Below, piece by piece: positions 5,834 to 13,242 of a stretch of DNA of 15,483 nucleotides. Source of the stretch: Clostridiales bacterium. GTDB lineage: Bacteria; Bacillota; Clostridia; Oscillospirales; Oscillospiraceae. The stretch is from positions 1-15,483 of the forward strand of contig JAJPXR010000168.1 in assembly GCA_021205375.1 (NCBI GenBank). Direction: 5' to 3'. Position numbers and translations under genes: made by a program. Below the pieces are notes generated by a model that saw nothing but the letters and a program-made list of their open reading frames with translations, searched no databases and was not told where the DNA came from. The stretch's first letter is position 1; every line of letters starts with the position of its first letter.

Positions 5834-6042
5834 TGCAATGCCTCCAGTCTGGCCTTCCAGCGCTGCATCTTCTCCCGCTGAACCTTCGCGATTCTCTCAT
5901 AGCTTACCGCGTCGTCAACGAGATAGAACAGGCAGACGTTGACGTCCGCAATCTCTTCCAGCAGATGTTCCCGCGCTTCGTCCTCCGTCACCGGCGTGGG
6001 GTCGTTCTGCATGGCCGCCCGTTCAAACGAAAATTCTTTCAT
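5830..6042 (-). CDS. Short MazG-like protein (half domain)
   Basis: The segment EHLLEEIADVNVCLFYLVDD followed by REKMQRWKARLEAL matches the second half of phage MazG-like nucleotide pyrophosphohydrolases, with the EExxD metal-binding motif. At 70 residues it is shorter than the usual 90-110, because the first helix with its own acidic residues is not present. It could be a reduced form or may need a partner such as the adjacent DUF6378 protein. The ATG at 6042 overlaps the VRR-NUC stop as ATGA. The frame is open upstream of it, but that part is antisense-like and lacks a ribosome site. Confidence 0.7.
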   Translation of the reverse strand: MKEFSFERAAMQNDPTPVTEDEAREHLLEEIADVNVCLFYLVDDAVSYERIAKVQREKMQRWKARLEALQ

Positions 6043-6389
6043 AGTCTCAAATACCACTCCAGTGTGTCCACCGCCGCTTGCCAACCGTGGCAGACGGTGG
6101 CGTAATAGCCCTGATTCATCAGCTCCTCCAGCCACCAGCGCTGCTCCGGCCGCGCCCGTCCCGTCTCCGTTTTCAGCTCGATGTACAGGCCGTGATAGCG
6201 GTCACGGGCCACCGGCAGACACAGGTCGGGCACGCCCTTTTTCACCCCCTGGGCCTTCAGGTGGGCGGCTTCGACCTTGTCCCGCCTGCCGCCGTTGGGG
6301 ATGTGGTAGAGCAGCTTCAGCTCCGGGTAGGTGCTTCGGACGGCCAGCGTCCAGTCAAAGATGGCTTTTTGCTCTTGCGCTTCGGTCAT
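6039..6389 (-). CDS. VRR-NUC domain nuclease
   Basis: A stand-alone VRR-NUC nuclease of 116 residues. It has the N-terminal Glu (MTEAQEQKAIFDW), the region YHIPNGGRRDKVEAAHLKAQ, and the catalytic core GVKKGVPDLCLP plus YIELKTETGRARPEQ with the D...ExK residues of the PD-(D/E)xK superfamily. Phages pair this nuclease with a superfamily 2 helicase, and here its gene overlaps the helicase end by 35 bases. AAGGAG lies five bases before the ATG. It probably processes branched or stalled replication DNA. Confidence 0.93.
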   Translation of the reverse strand: MTEAQEQKAIFDWTLAVRSTYPELKLLYHIPNGGRRDKVEAAHLKAQGVKKGVPDLCLPVARDRYHGLYIELKTETGRARPEQRWWLEELMNQGYYATVCHGWQAAVDTLEWYLRL

Positions 6390-7896
6390 GGGGTCTCCTT
6401 CCTCCGTTAAACATTCGGTTCAGAATCATGCTGGCATCCCCTTTGGTCAGTTCGCTGGCGTCATACCCCGGCAGCATCCGGCGGATACTACGCTTTTGGG
6501 CCTCGGAGGCCGGCTTATTTTGCCAGCGCTTCATCTTGGTCAGGTTCCAGAGATAGTCGCAGTCCATATAATCAGCCTGTAGCTTCGTATAGGCCCTGTC
6601 CAGCGCTGATTGCATATCCATCAGCTCACCGCCCAGACGTACCCGGCCCAGATGGTCGGCGGGTGAAATCGTCATTTTCCGCCGGTTGGGCAGGCTGCAC
6701 ACCATCGACCCGTCCGGCATCCGGAACCAGTTGACGTTGTGGGTGTTGTACTTCTGACCCTTTGCCCACAGGTCAACCAGCTCCACGTTCCGAATCCAGC
6801 TCTCCGGCGTATCCTGGGCCATGGCTGCCCTGTCCGGCAGGTCAAACAGCATCCCCTCCACCAGCTCCTGCCGCTTGGCGGGTACGGCGGTCATGTCGAT
6901 GCCCAGCAAACTGGGGGCAGTGCAAAGGCTGGCCTTGCCGGTGACGCCCACGCAGTCGATGAGGTTCAGCTGCGTCTTGCCGGGGTATAATCTCAATCCT
7001 CTGCCCACCATCTGGGCGTACAGGGCATCGGACTGAGTGGGCCGGGCGATGATGACCGTCTCCACCAGGGGCAGGTCTGTCCCCTCGGTGAACACCATGC
7101 AGTTAATCAGGCACTGGATTTCCCGGTCAGTAAAGCGCCGGATGATGTCCTCACGGTGCTTCGTCTCTCCGGTGACCACCTCCGCCCCCGGTATCCGGCT
7201 GGCGATTTCGTAGCATTGTTTCACCGACACAGCGAAGATCAGCGTCGCCCCCTGGGCCATGGTGCGGTAAGCCTCTGCAATCGCATCCGCCGTCCCGTCC
7301 ATGGCTTCCTCCAGTTCGCCCGGTGCATAGTCCCCATTTCGGGTGTGGACGGAAGACAGGTCATAGCCGATGTTCACCCTCCGACAGTAGATGTCGCATA
7401 ACCATCCCTCTTGTATCGCCCAGCGCAAATCCCGCTGAAAGATGATGTCAGAGAATACATCGTCCAGACGAACATTATCACCCCGGTTCGGTGTAGCCGT
7501 GAAGCCGATCAGCTTGGTGGGCTGAAAGTAGGCGAAGATGGACTTGTAGGTCTTCGCGGCAGCGTGGTGCGCTTCATCACAGATAATCAGGTCAAATTCC
7601 TCCGGGTCGAACCGATCCAGCCTGTGTACCATGGTTGCTACCGATGCGCTGACTACCTCCGCAGAGGGCGGCGCGTGTTCGCTTGCCATCTCTACTCCCG
7701 TCTTGCAGTCGAAGTATTTCAGCGGCTGATACACCAGCTCCTGCCGATGGGACAAAATCAGCATCCGACCGTGCCGTGGGATGTTGGCAAAGGTCACCGT
7801 CTTGCCCAGCCCCGTCGCCATCTGCGCCAGATAGTTCCCCGGCGGCTGCGCCTCGATGGCGTCAATGCACTCCTGCTGATATGGCCTCAGTTCCGT
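6355..7896 (-). CDS. DEAD/DEAH-box superfamily 2 helicase, probable ACG start
   Basis: A helicase of about 513 residues, likely for phage DNA replication or recombination. Counting from the proposed start, it has the Q-motif-like ELRPYQQECIDAIE at the N-terminus, Walker A MATGLGKTVTF (about 29-33), DEAH box IICDEAHH (about 107-110), motif III GFTATPNR (about 133) and motif VI QMVGRGLRLYPGK (about 295-302). The C-terminal region after about 480 carries a helical tail. No ATG, GTG or TTG lies at a useful distance. The ribosome site GGGAGGG is seven bases before an ACG at 7896, where an ATG would give MELRPYQQ as in related phage helicases. The only standard start in the frame, TTG at 7986, has no ribosome site and would make the iteron repeats coding. 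Confidence 0.92.
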   Translation of the reverse strand, partial: TELRPYQQECIDAIEAQPPGNYLAQMATGLGKTVTFANIPRHGRMLILSHRQELVYQPLKYFDCKTGVEMASEHAPPSAEVVSASVATMVHRLDRFDPEEFDLIICDEAHHAAAKTYKSIFAYFQPTKLIGFTATPNRGDNVRLDDVFSDIIFQRDLRWAIQEGWLCDIYCRRVNIGYDLSSVHTRNGDYAPGELEEAMDGTADAIAEAYRTMAQGATLIFAVSVKQCYEIASRIPGAEVVTGETKHREDIIRRFTDREIQCLINCMVFTEGTDLPLVETVIIARPTQSDALYAQMVGRGLRLYPGKTQLNLIDCVGVTGKASLCTAPSLLGIDMTAVPAKRQELVEGMLFDLPDRAAMAQDTPESWIRNVELVDLWAKGQKYNTHNVNWFRMPDGSMVCSLPNRRKMTISPADHLGRVRLGGELMDMQSALDRAYTKLQADYMDCDYLWNLTKMKRWQNKPASEAQKRSIRRMLPGYDASELTKGDASMILNRMFNGGRRPHDRSARAKSHL

Positions 7897-7919
7897 GGTA
7901 ATTCCCTCCCTTTTGTGCG

Positions 7920-7954
7920 CCTGTGCGCCTCGGTGCGAAAAACTGGCGCACAGG
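7920..7954. repeat. 10-base inverted repeat CCTGTGCGCC / GGCGCACAGG
   Basis: Perfect arms at 7920-7929 and 7945-7954 with a 15-base spacer. They are built from the iteron unit, in tandem on the left and inverted on the right. Confidence 0.85.
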
Positions 7955-8038
7955 ATTTTCAGTTTTAAAGTTCCCGTTTTCTTCAAAAAGAAGAAAATAG
8001 TCTGTCAAATACCATAAATTTGTTCTTTACTTTTTCGC

Positions 8039-8166
8039 TGTGCGACTGTGCGACTTTTACCGGGCGTTTCCTTATAGGGATTTTTTCACACGAACCGGGG
8101 GCAACCGTCCATGTGTGCGTGAATCCCCTTATAGTGTGTGTCTCCCAAAAGTCGCACAGTCGCACA
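8039..8166. repeat. 20-base perfect inverted repeat with 88-base spacer
   Basis: The left arm TGTGCGACTGTGCGACTTTT (8039-8058) is the exact reverse complement of 8147-8166. Each arm is two tandem iteron units plus a T/A run. The spacer has two direct copies of CCTTATAG (8070-8077 and 8127-8134) and a partial inner symmetry. Confidence 0.9.
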
Positions 8167-8170
8167 AGTG

Positions 8171-10027
8171 TTACAGCGGCGCCTCCATTTCTTCGCAGCT
8201 TGGCTCCGGCCCCTCCAGCTTCAGGCATACGCCCCGGAGGGGAACGCCGTTGATGCGCTTTGGGATGTCGTAACCTTTCGCCTGGGTTCGTATCAGTTTT
8301 TTCTGTTTCAGGTAGGAAAGCAGCGCTTTTTGGCTGAATCCGGCCTCCTCCACCGCTCTGTTGAACACGCTGCGGATGATGAAACACTCGTCCAGATGCA
8401 GCTCGCCGTAGACCTCCCCCTTCTGCTCCTGGTAGGGGTCGAGCCTGCTGGCGTTCTGGGCCACCCAGTCGCACAGGAAGGCGTAGCCCCGCTCGCCCAG
8501 GCTGACGGCAGCCTTGGAGGCCAGGAAGGCGCTGATTTCCTCCACCGTCAGGGGCTCCGTCTGGCCGTCAAAAATCCAGTCGCAGGCCAGCGTGTCGGCG
8601 GTGAGGATGGCGGCGGCGGCCATGGCCTGCTTCTCCGTGGTGTCGGACTGGGACAGGGTGCGGAAGAAGCCGTCATAGAGCCGGTTCACCTGGGGGTCGG
8701 CCTCCCCGTCCTTGTACAGGCGCTCAACGAATTTTCGTCCGGCAAAGCCATAGTTGACCTTCAGTGCGGAGGACACCGCCCGGCCGTCCGTGATGACCGG
8801 CTGCCCTGCGGCGCACTCGATGTCAATGACCCGGTTCACGGCCCCCGCGCCGGCGCTCTGGCCGGTCAGAGGGCTCTCCCCGGTGGTCAGGATGGTGTTG
8901 CGCCAGGTGGGGGTCAAATCCACGCCGCCGCCCCGGTTGCCTCTGGTGCGGCCTACCCCCTGGGCCAGCTTGTACACGTCAAAGCCGGTGCGGCCGTGGC
9001 TGTCCCTTGCCAGCTGCAACTCGTCCAGGCACAGGGGCAGGTGGTTCAGGAAGGCGGCGGTCTTTTCGTGGCCCACCACGGTGGCGTCAAAGGTCTTGAT
9101 GTACGCCCCCACCGCCGGGTTGCCCCAGACGGAGGCCGCCAGCATCAGGGCCACCGTCTTGCCGGTGCCGCTGTCCACACCCCACAGGTGGACGAAGAAG
9201 GGCAGCGCCCCCAGCGGTTCCAGCAGCGGCGAGGCGAAGGAGGCCGCCAAGATGATTTTTGCCGTGGTGGACATCGCCCGGCAGCTTAGAGCGGTCTGTT
9301 TCCAGACGCTTTCTCTCCCCCGGCTGGTCACCGCCTGGAACAGGCTGCGGAAGTTGCCGTCCCCGTCAAAGGTCAGCCCCTCCACATAGGGGGAGAAGCC
9401 TTCGCCTCTGATGTACCCCAGCCGCCCCACGCTTTTGGATTCCGGCAGAATGTCATAGTTCAGGGCGTCCAGGTCGCTGAGGTAGCGCACCAGCGCCTTG
9501 GCGCTCTCGCTGGTCACCAGAATACCGCTGGCGGCCAGGTCGGTAATTTTATTGGCGGAGGCCAGCGTCCGCTTGTCCGCAATCAGGGTGCGCCAGGCGC
9601 TGCCCTTCCGGTAGGCGATTTTCATCTTCTCCTCGCCGGTGTCGATGTTCACCAGCCGCTCCACCGGCATGATGGGGTGGGCGCAGGCCTGGACGGTGCC
9701 ATTTGGCGTGTCCATTTTGATGCCGGTGTCGTCCGCCTCCCACTGCCCCGCGTTCAGCTCCAGCGGCTGGCCGGTGAAGTTGGTGGGGTTATCCAGCTGG
9801 GCGGAGACGCCCAACGCCTGAATCTTGATGGATTTCAGGTAGGCATTGTACTGCTTCTGGAAGCCCTTGAAGCCCACCGCCGCCGCCTGCTCCCCCATGA
9901 GCTTCTGCATCCGGTCGTGCATGAAGGGGTTCGCGTGGAAGGAGTAGACGTATTCATACGGTTCCATGCCATAGGCGAACTGCTCCCTGGTAAAGGTTTC
10001 CAGTTCAAATTGTTTCGCCGGTTCCAT
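8171..10027 (-). CDS. DUF927 domain replication ATPase/helicase
   Basis: The 618-residue protein carries the DUF927 domain, a P-loop ATPase found in phage and island primase-helicase systems. Walker A is LWGVDSGTGKTVALMLAAS (about 281-299) and Walker B is HLPLCLDELQLA (about 329-340). An arginine-rich segment GVGRTRGNRGGG and TILTTGESPL, resembling a sensor strand, follow. The N-terminal about 200 residues look like a DNA-binding or primase-linked region. The C-terminus resembles a winged helix (SQKALLSYLKQKKLIRTQAK). The ATG at 10027 overlaps the CHC2 gene end by 23 bases, and AAGGTGG is just upstream. With the CHC2 protein it probably forms a split primase-helicase acting at the adjacent origin. 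Confidence 0.92.
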   Translation of the reverse strand: MEPAKQFELETFTREQFAYGMEPYEYVYSFHANPFMHDRMQKLMGEQAAAVGFKGFQKQYNAYLKSIKIQALGVSAQLDNPTNFTGQPLELNAGQWEADDTGIKMDTPNGTVQACAHPIMPVERLVNIDTGEEKMKIAYRKGSAWRTLIADKRTLASANKITDLAASGILVTSESAKALVRYLSDLDALNYDILPESKSVGRLGYIRGEGFSPYVEGLTFDGDGNFRSLFQAVTSRGRESVWKQTALSCRAMSTTAKIILAASFASPLLEPLGALPFFVHLWGVDSGTGKTVALMLAASVWGNPAVGAYIKTFDATVVGHEKTAAFLNHLPLCLDELQLARDSHGRTGFDVYKLAQGVGRTRGNRGGGVDLTPTWRNTILTTGESPLTGQSAGAGAVNRVIDIECAAGQPVITDGRAVSSALKVNYGFAGRKFVERLYKDGEADPQVNRLYDGFFRTLSQSDTTEKQAMAAAAILTADTLACDWIFDGQTEPLTVEEISAFLASKAAVSLGERGYAFLCDWVAQNASRLDPYQEQKGEVYGELHLDECFIIRSVFNRAVEEAGFSQKALLSYLKQKKLIRTQAKGYDIPKRINGVPLRGVCLKLEGPEPSCEEMEAPL

Positions 10028-10550
10028 AGTTCACCACCTTCTGGCCGCTCCAGCTCTGATGCGCTGCCAGCCATGTATCCTCTTCCTCTCGTTTTCGGCA
10101 CAGGTCAAGCACCAGGTCGCTGAATCCATCGATCACATGGGTCAGCTCGATTGAGTGCTCCCAATGCCGGTCATATTCCTCCTGCTGGCGTTTTCGCTCC
10201 GCCTGGGCCTGGTGGATCTCCTCCAGCGCCTGGGCCTGGGTCGGGTCAGGGGTCACCCCCGTCAGACCCAGGCCGAAGTCATAGTCCAGCCGGAGCATCG
10301 CCTGCCGGAAGTCCACGTTGTACAGGTTCATCACAAAGTCAATGACCGTCCCGTGCCGCTGGCACCCGTAGCAATACCAGCCCCGCCCGTCCGGGTAGAG
10401 CTTCAGGCTGGGGGAGTTGTCCCCCTGGTGGAAGGGGCAGTGAATAAACCCCGCCCGGTCAGGCTCGAAGCCATAGCGCCGCACCGCTTCCTCCAGGGGC
10501 ACTCTCGCCTTGATTTGGGCAGCCAAATCAGAACGGGACGTTTTCATCAT
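10005..10550 (-). CDS. CHC2 zinc-finger (DnaG-type) primase N-terminal protein
   Basis: The 181-residue protein has the primase zinc ribbon IHCPFHQGDNSPSLKL then GRGWYCYGCQRHGTVIDFV, with ligands Cys38, His41, Cys60 and Cys63. There is no TOPRIM catalytic domain. The rest is a charged helical region (EEIHQAQAERKRQQEEYDRH) and a C-terminal tail. It probably recognises template for priming together with the DUF927 protein. The start is one of two adjacent ATGs (10550 or 10547), and the ribosome site is weak. The gene overlaps the DUF669 gene by 23 bases, which suggests coupled translation. Confidence 0.93.
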   Translation of the reverse strand: MMKTSRSDLAAQIKARVPLEEAVRRYGFEPDRAGFIHCPFHQGDNSPSLKLYPDGRGWYCYGCQRHGTVIDFVMNLYNVDFRQAMLRLDYDFGLGLTGVTPDPTQAQALEEIHQAQAERKRQQEEYDRHWEHSIELTHVIDGFSDLVLDLCRKREEEDTWLAAHQSWSGQKVVNYGTGETI

Positions 10551-11073
10551 CAAAACTCAGCACCCCGTAATCCGGCGCGGGATAGGCGGGCTCCGCCGCC
10601 GGTGCGTCCTTCAGCGGCTTGAAGGGCGGGACTTTATAGTCCTTCTCCCGGATGGCCTGGACGCTGCGGGTCTGGGCTACATACAAACGGTTTTTCGTTT
10701 CGCCGCTGTTGCTGCGGTATTGCTCCTCCCCCAGCACCACGCCGAACTGTTTGCCCACCATGGCGTCCAGGTTGCGGCTGTCGAAGCGGTATCCCCGGTT
10801 GGATGCCTCCAGGCTGGCCTTGAAGGACTTGAAGAAGGGCAGCGCCTTGGGCTTGTAGCTCCGGAACAGTTGTGTGGGCCAGAACTCCGCCCGGTCAAAG
10901 GTCTCAGCGTTGTAGCCCTTGAACTCGCCCTCGGCAAAGTCCCAGAAGACTTTCAGGTACTGCTTCTCCTCGTTGTCCTCATAGTCGGAGATAACGGCGA
11001 TATAGCCGCCGGGTTCGGGGTTGGCGAAGGTGCCGTCGTTTTCCTGAATTTCGTCCCAGTTTACGTCAATCAT
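10528..11073 (-). CDS. DUF669 protein, probable ssDNA-binding protein
   Basis: The 181-residue protein matches the phage DUF669 family: MIDVNWDEIQENDGTF at the start, then PGGYIAVISDYEDNEEKQYL and a beta-rich core with GEEQYRSNSGETKNRLYV. The C-terminus DDENVPF closely resembles the acidic-aromatic tail (DDDIPF) of bacterial SSB proteins that recruits repair partners. Next to a Sak4-like ATPase this family is thought to serve as the single-strand binding partner. TAGGAGG lies eight bases before the ATG, and the gene overlaps the ATPase gene end by eight bases. Confidence 0.88.
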   Translation of the reverse strand: MIDVNWDEIQENDGTFANPEPGGYIAVISDYEDNEEKQYLKVFWDFAEGEFKGYNAETFDRAEFWPTQLFRSYKPKALPFFKSFKASLEASNRGYRFDSRNLDAMVGKQFGVVLGEEQYRSNSGETKNRLYVAQTRSVQAIREKDYKVPPFKPLKDAPAAEPAYPAPDYGVLSFDDENVPF

Positions 11074-11692
11074 GGTTCGTTCCTCCTAAATTCCAATAGT
11101 TGCGGATGGCGGTGTCCACCGCCTTCAAATCGTTGTCCATCGTCGCCGGAAGCATCTCCATGGGCGACTTACAGGTGTTGGTGCCGTCGCTCTGGGTGAT
11201 GAAGTGGTAGCCGTCCGGCCCCGGCTCGCACAGTAGCACGATGGCGAACAGGCCCTCCAGGGTCAGCTGATTGTCCAGCATCTTGCCCAGGGTCTTGGCC
11301 TTGGCCTTGCCGGTGTTGCTGTCCGTATCAATGTGGTGCAGGAAATAGACGATGCAGTCTGCCGGCGTCCGCTTGATGACGAACTGCACCAGGTTGTAAA
11401 AGGCCAGCGCCATATCGGTAAATTTGCCGTAGCCGGTCTCCTTTGCCCGGGAAAAAGAATCAAAGCACATCAAATATTGACTGTCATCTATGGCGTAACT
11501 CTTCTTCTTCGGTTCACGCAGTATAGATTCGATGGATTGATAGGTCGCGCCGTTCAGCGTCGCCAGCTTCTTCCGGAAGGGTAGCGGCTTGGACGCCACA
11601 TTGAAGATGCTGATTTCCGCAGGCTCGAAATTCCGCAAGCTGGTGCTCTTGCCACTGCCGGATTCACCCATGATCAAAACAGGGATTCCCAT
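11066..11692 (-). CDS. AAA_24 / Sak4-like recombination ATPase
   Basis: A P-loop ATPase of 208 residues, the usual size for phage Sak4-like RecA-related annealing proteins. Walker A is MGESGSGKSTS (about 8-18) and Walker B is SYAIDDSQYLM (about 65-75). CIVYFLHHIDTD follows, a His region in the position of the RecA-type sensor. Sak4 proteins anneal single strands and act with an SSB partner, here probably DUF669. ATG 11692 is nine bases after GGAGG. The in-frame TTG at 11698 overlaps the Gam stop and is too near the ribosome site. Confidence 0.85.
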   Translation of the reverse strand: MGIPVLIMGESGSGKSTSLRNFEPAEISIFNVASKPLPFRKKLATLNGATYQSIESILREPKKKSYAIDDSQYLMCFDSFSRAKETGYGKFTDMALAFYNLVQFVIKRTPADCIVYFLHHIDTDSNTGKAKAKTLGKMLDNQLTLEGLFAIVLLCEPGPDGYHFITQSDGTNTCKSPMEMLPATMDNDLKAVDTAIRNYWNLGGTNHD

Positions 11693-11694
11693 AG

Positions 11695-12210
11695 TCAAAC
11701 GCCTCCCTTCGGTTTCACTTCAAACTTACCCGGCACTTCCTCCACGGCCACACCGTCTACCACGGCCCCGGTAGAGGCGTCCACCGCCACCGCGCCGCTG
11801 ATCTGGAGGCACCGCTTAAAGGAACCCCACTGGGGCGAACGGTTGATCATGTCGCCGTAGCCATTGCTCTCCATCCAGTGCAGAAGGGCTTCGCCGTCCC
11901 CATTTACTACCATGGCCTGCTTCGGCTTTTTCTGCACCAGTGTGCCGCTGAGCAGCCGGTAGGTAGTCTGCGTCTTGGTGTCCGTGCTGGGCTTCACACC
12001 GGCAAAATAGGCGTACAGGGCGGCCTCCATGGGCGAGACGGCATTGTCCCGCCGCTGGGCGGCCTCTGCCAGTTCCGTGTCAATTTCCGCCTTGCGCTGC
12101 TTCGCCAGCTGCTCCAGGCGGTCATACTCTGCCCGGGCTTCCGCAATTTTGCGGATAGCCCAGTCGGCTTTGCTGTCGCTGTCAATCGACCAAACATCAA
12201 ATTCATCCAT
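11695..12210 (-). CDS. Gam-like host-nuclease inhibitor
   Basis: A protein of 171 residues with the Gam family layout: the N-terminal FDVWSIDSDSKADWAIRKIA, a long coiled-coil helix (EYDRLEQLAKQRKAEIDTEL), then SPMEAALYAYFAGV and a beta part with TYRLLSGTLVQKKPK. Gam proteins coat DNA ends and block host RecBCD-type nucleases, protecting replicating phage DNA. CAGGAGG is nine bases before ATG 12210. It stands directly before the Sak4-like gene, a common recombination module order. Confidence 0.85.
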   Translation of the reverse strand: MDEFDVWSIDSDSKADWAIRKIAEARAEYDRLEQLAKQRKAEIDTELAEAAQRRDNAVSPMEAALYAYFAGVKPSTDTKTQTTYRLLSGTLVQKKPKQAMVVNGDGEALLHWMESNGYGDMINRSPQWGSFKRCLQISGAVAVDASTGAVVDGVAVEEVPGKFEVKPKGGV

Positions 12211-12469
12211 GTTCGTTTTCCTCCTGAAATTCCGGGCATCCAAGCCCCAATGCGTTTTGGATGATGGCCAGAATCATCTGGCACTCCTCATGGGTAGGCT
12301 GAAAGCTGCCGCTTACCATGACGTTCATCATCTTTGCGGCGATACGCAGCATCTCGTTGAGCTGATAGGGCGGGATGTAAAAGCCGTACTTTTCCGCCAT
12401 TTTCCCCATTTCTTCCTGCAAGCTGGGGAGGCGACCAGTTTGATTATTGGTTTGATTATTGGCTGTCAT
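12203..12469 (-). CDS. Small early phage protein, unknown function (88 aa)
   Basis: Not recognised. The protein begins with an Asn/Gln/Thr-rich stretch MTANNQTNNQTGRLPSLQEE and is otherwise helical with Met-rich segments (LNEMLRIAAKMMNVMVSG) and a short acidic tail. GGAGGAGG is seven bases before the ATG. It overlaps the Gam gene start by eight bases and the upstream gene end by four (ATGA), so it belongs to the coupled early operon. No membrane segment, Cys pair or nuclease motif is seen. Confidence 0.75.
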   Translation of the reverse strand: MTANNQTNNQTGRLPSLQEEMGKMAEKYGFYIPPYQLNEMLRIAAKMMNVMVSGSFQPTHEECQMILAIIQNALGLGCPEFQEENEHG

Positions 12470-12882
12470 TGTCGCGCCTCCTCCAGTCTATCCCTGCCGC
12501 TGTAAGACGCGGGGACGGGCATATAGCCGATCATTTGCGTGCCGCCAAACCGTGCGGTCTTGCCGTCATACCACAGCAGGCGGATTGTGCCCCGCGGGTT
12601 GATGTTGTCGTTGCACTCGGCGCAGCAGAGGTACTCCCCGCTGGTGGAGGGCAGCTCGTCGCCCAAATACTCCGACTTCCAAAGGTGGGACTGCTCGTTG
12701 ATGTGGGGGATGAGCATATAGGCCAGGATGTTGTTCCGCCCCCATTCGTCGTCCTTGCCGGGCACGGCGCCCATCTCCAGGTAGCGGCTTCCGTCATTGG
12801 CCGCCCGTGTCAGTAGGGCGTTCTGAATCATCTGCTCCGGCCGCTTGGTCAGCCAGCACATGACAGGGAGATTAGGGGTCAT
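12466..12882 (-). CDS. Phage protein of unknown function with CxxC (138 aa)
   Basis: Not assigned. The segments EYLCCAECNDNINPRGTIRL and RFGGTQMIGYMPVPASY suggest a small zinc-binding or beta-rich protein, because CCAEC offers a Cys pair. The early part KRPEQMIQNALLTRAANDG is helical. The ATG at 12882 overlaps the upstream stop as ATGA and has GGGGGTG upstream. It is part of the early operon. No enzymatic motif is visible. Confidence 0.72.
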   Translation of the reverse strand: MTPNLPVMCWLTKRPEQMIQNALLTRAANDGSRYLEMGAVPGKDDEWGRNNILAYMLIPHINEQSHLWKSEYLGDELPSTSGEYLCCAECNDNINPRGTIRLLWYDGKTARFGGTQMIGYMPVPASYSGRDRLEEARQ

Positions 12883-13208
12883 TTCCGCACCCCCGCGAAC
12901 GCCAGCAGCGCCGTAATTGCCGCCATGATCGCCCAGGGCAGCATGGCCCAGGCGGCGGTGTAGTTGCCCAGAACGATGTACAGCACCCCGGCCAGCACCG
13001 CGATGATAGCCACCGACGCCAGCACCAGCCCGGCCAGCAGCAGCACCTCATTGGCGACGCAACGGTCTGTGGGGGTGTCCAGCCGTTTGATGGCTTCGTC
13101 AATTGCCCGGATATCCCGGTTCCACGGGCAGCCCTCTGTGTCATCTGCGAAGTCCGCACAATGCTCTCTCAGGTTCTCCAGCTGTGCAATCATGTCTTTC
13201 TTTTTCAT
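12879..13208 (-). CDS. Two-span membrane protein of unknown function (109 aa)
   Basis: The soluble N-terminal half (MKKKDMIAQLENLREHCADF and NRDIRAIDEAIKRL) is helical and charged. The C-terminal half has two clear membrane helices (LLLAGLVLASVAIIAVLAGV and AAWAMLPWAIMAAITALLAF) with a short turn and a Lys end. It could anchor to the host inner membrane with a cytoplasmic head, but the role is unknown. AAAGGAG lies eleven bases before the ATG. The 84-base gap upstream carries a plus-strand promoter and terminator. Confidence 0.75.
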   Translation of the reverse strand: MKKKDMIAQLENLREHCADFADDTEGCPWNRDIRAIDEAIKRLDTPTDRCVANEVLLLAGLVLASVAIIAVLAGVLYIVLGNYTAAWAMLPWAIMAAITALLAFAGVRK

Positions 13209-13236
13209 TGTTTTATTCGCTCCTTTGTGTTATAAT
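13208..13236 (+). promoter_or_regulatory. Plus-strand promoter of a second candidate small RNA
   Basis: TTGTTT (13208-13213), a 17-base spacer and TATAAT (13231-13236) with extended -10 TGT. The -35 box overlaps the start codon of the membrane-protein gene on the other strand, the same layout as at 5463-5491. Confidence 0.6.
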
Positions 13237-13242
13237 TGGAGC

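Larger units (their letters stand above)
7914..8166. other. Candidate replication origin: iteron-like repeats around an AT-rich core
   Basis: Copies of an 8-base unit TGTGCG(C/A)C lie at 7914-7921, 7922-7929, 8039-8046 and 8047-8054. Inverted copies are at 7945-7952, 8151-8158 and 8159-8166, and degenerate ones near 7930 and 8114. The segment 7955-8037 between them is AT-rich and contains the perfect dyad TTTTCTTC-AAAAA-GAAGAAAA (7977-7997). The cluster lies between the DUF927/primase genes and the helicase gene and has no convincing coding frame. Iterons, an AT-rich unwinding region and replication-gene context together suggest the phage origin. Function is inferred. Confidence 0.6.

Noticed and set aside
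6980..6995. TATAAT within the helicase gene on the plus strand.
   Set aside because: There is no -35 match at 16-18 bases and it lies inside strongly supported coding sequence.
8003..8008. A perfect TTGACA on the minus strand upstream of the helicase gene.
   Set aside because: No reasonable -10 box lies 16-18 bases downstream, so a promoter cannot be supported.
7914..8166. CRISPR array.
   Set aside because: Repeats are only 8 bases, partly tandem and inverted, with no regular spacers or cas genes.
7983..8474. Minus-strand frame of 163 codons covering the origin gap and the DUF927 end.
   Set aside because: Its composition is typical of an out-of-frame read, it overlaps the DUF927 gene in another frame, and the gap is built of repeats.
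8138..9289. Open plus-strand frame of 383 codons opposite the DUF927 gene.
   Set aside because: It is a GC-rich shadow of the DUF927 gene, with low-complexity Gly/Val/Ala/Gln composition and no ribosome site. The minus-strand protein has clear Walker motifs.
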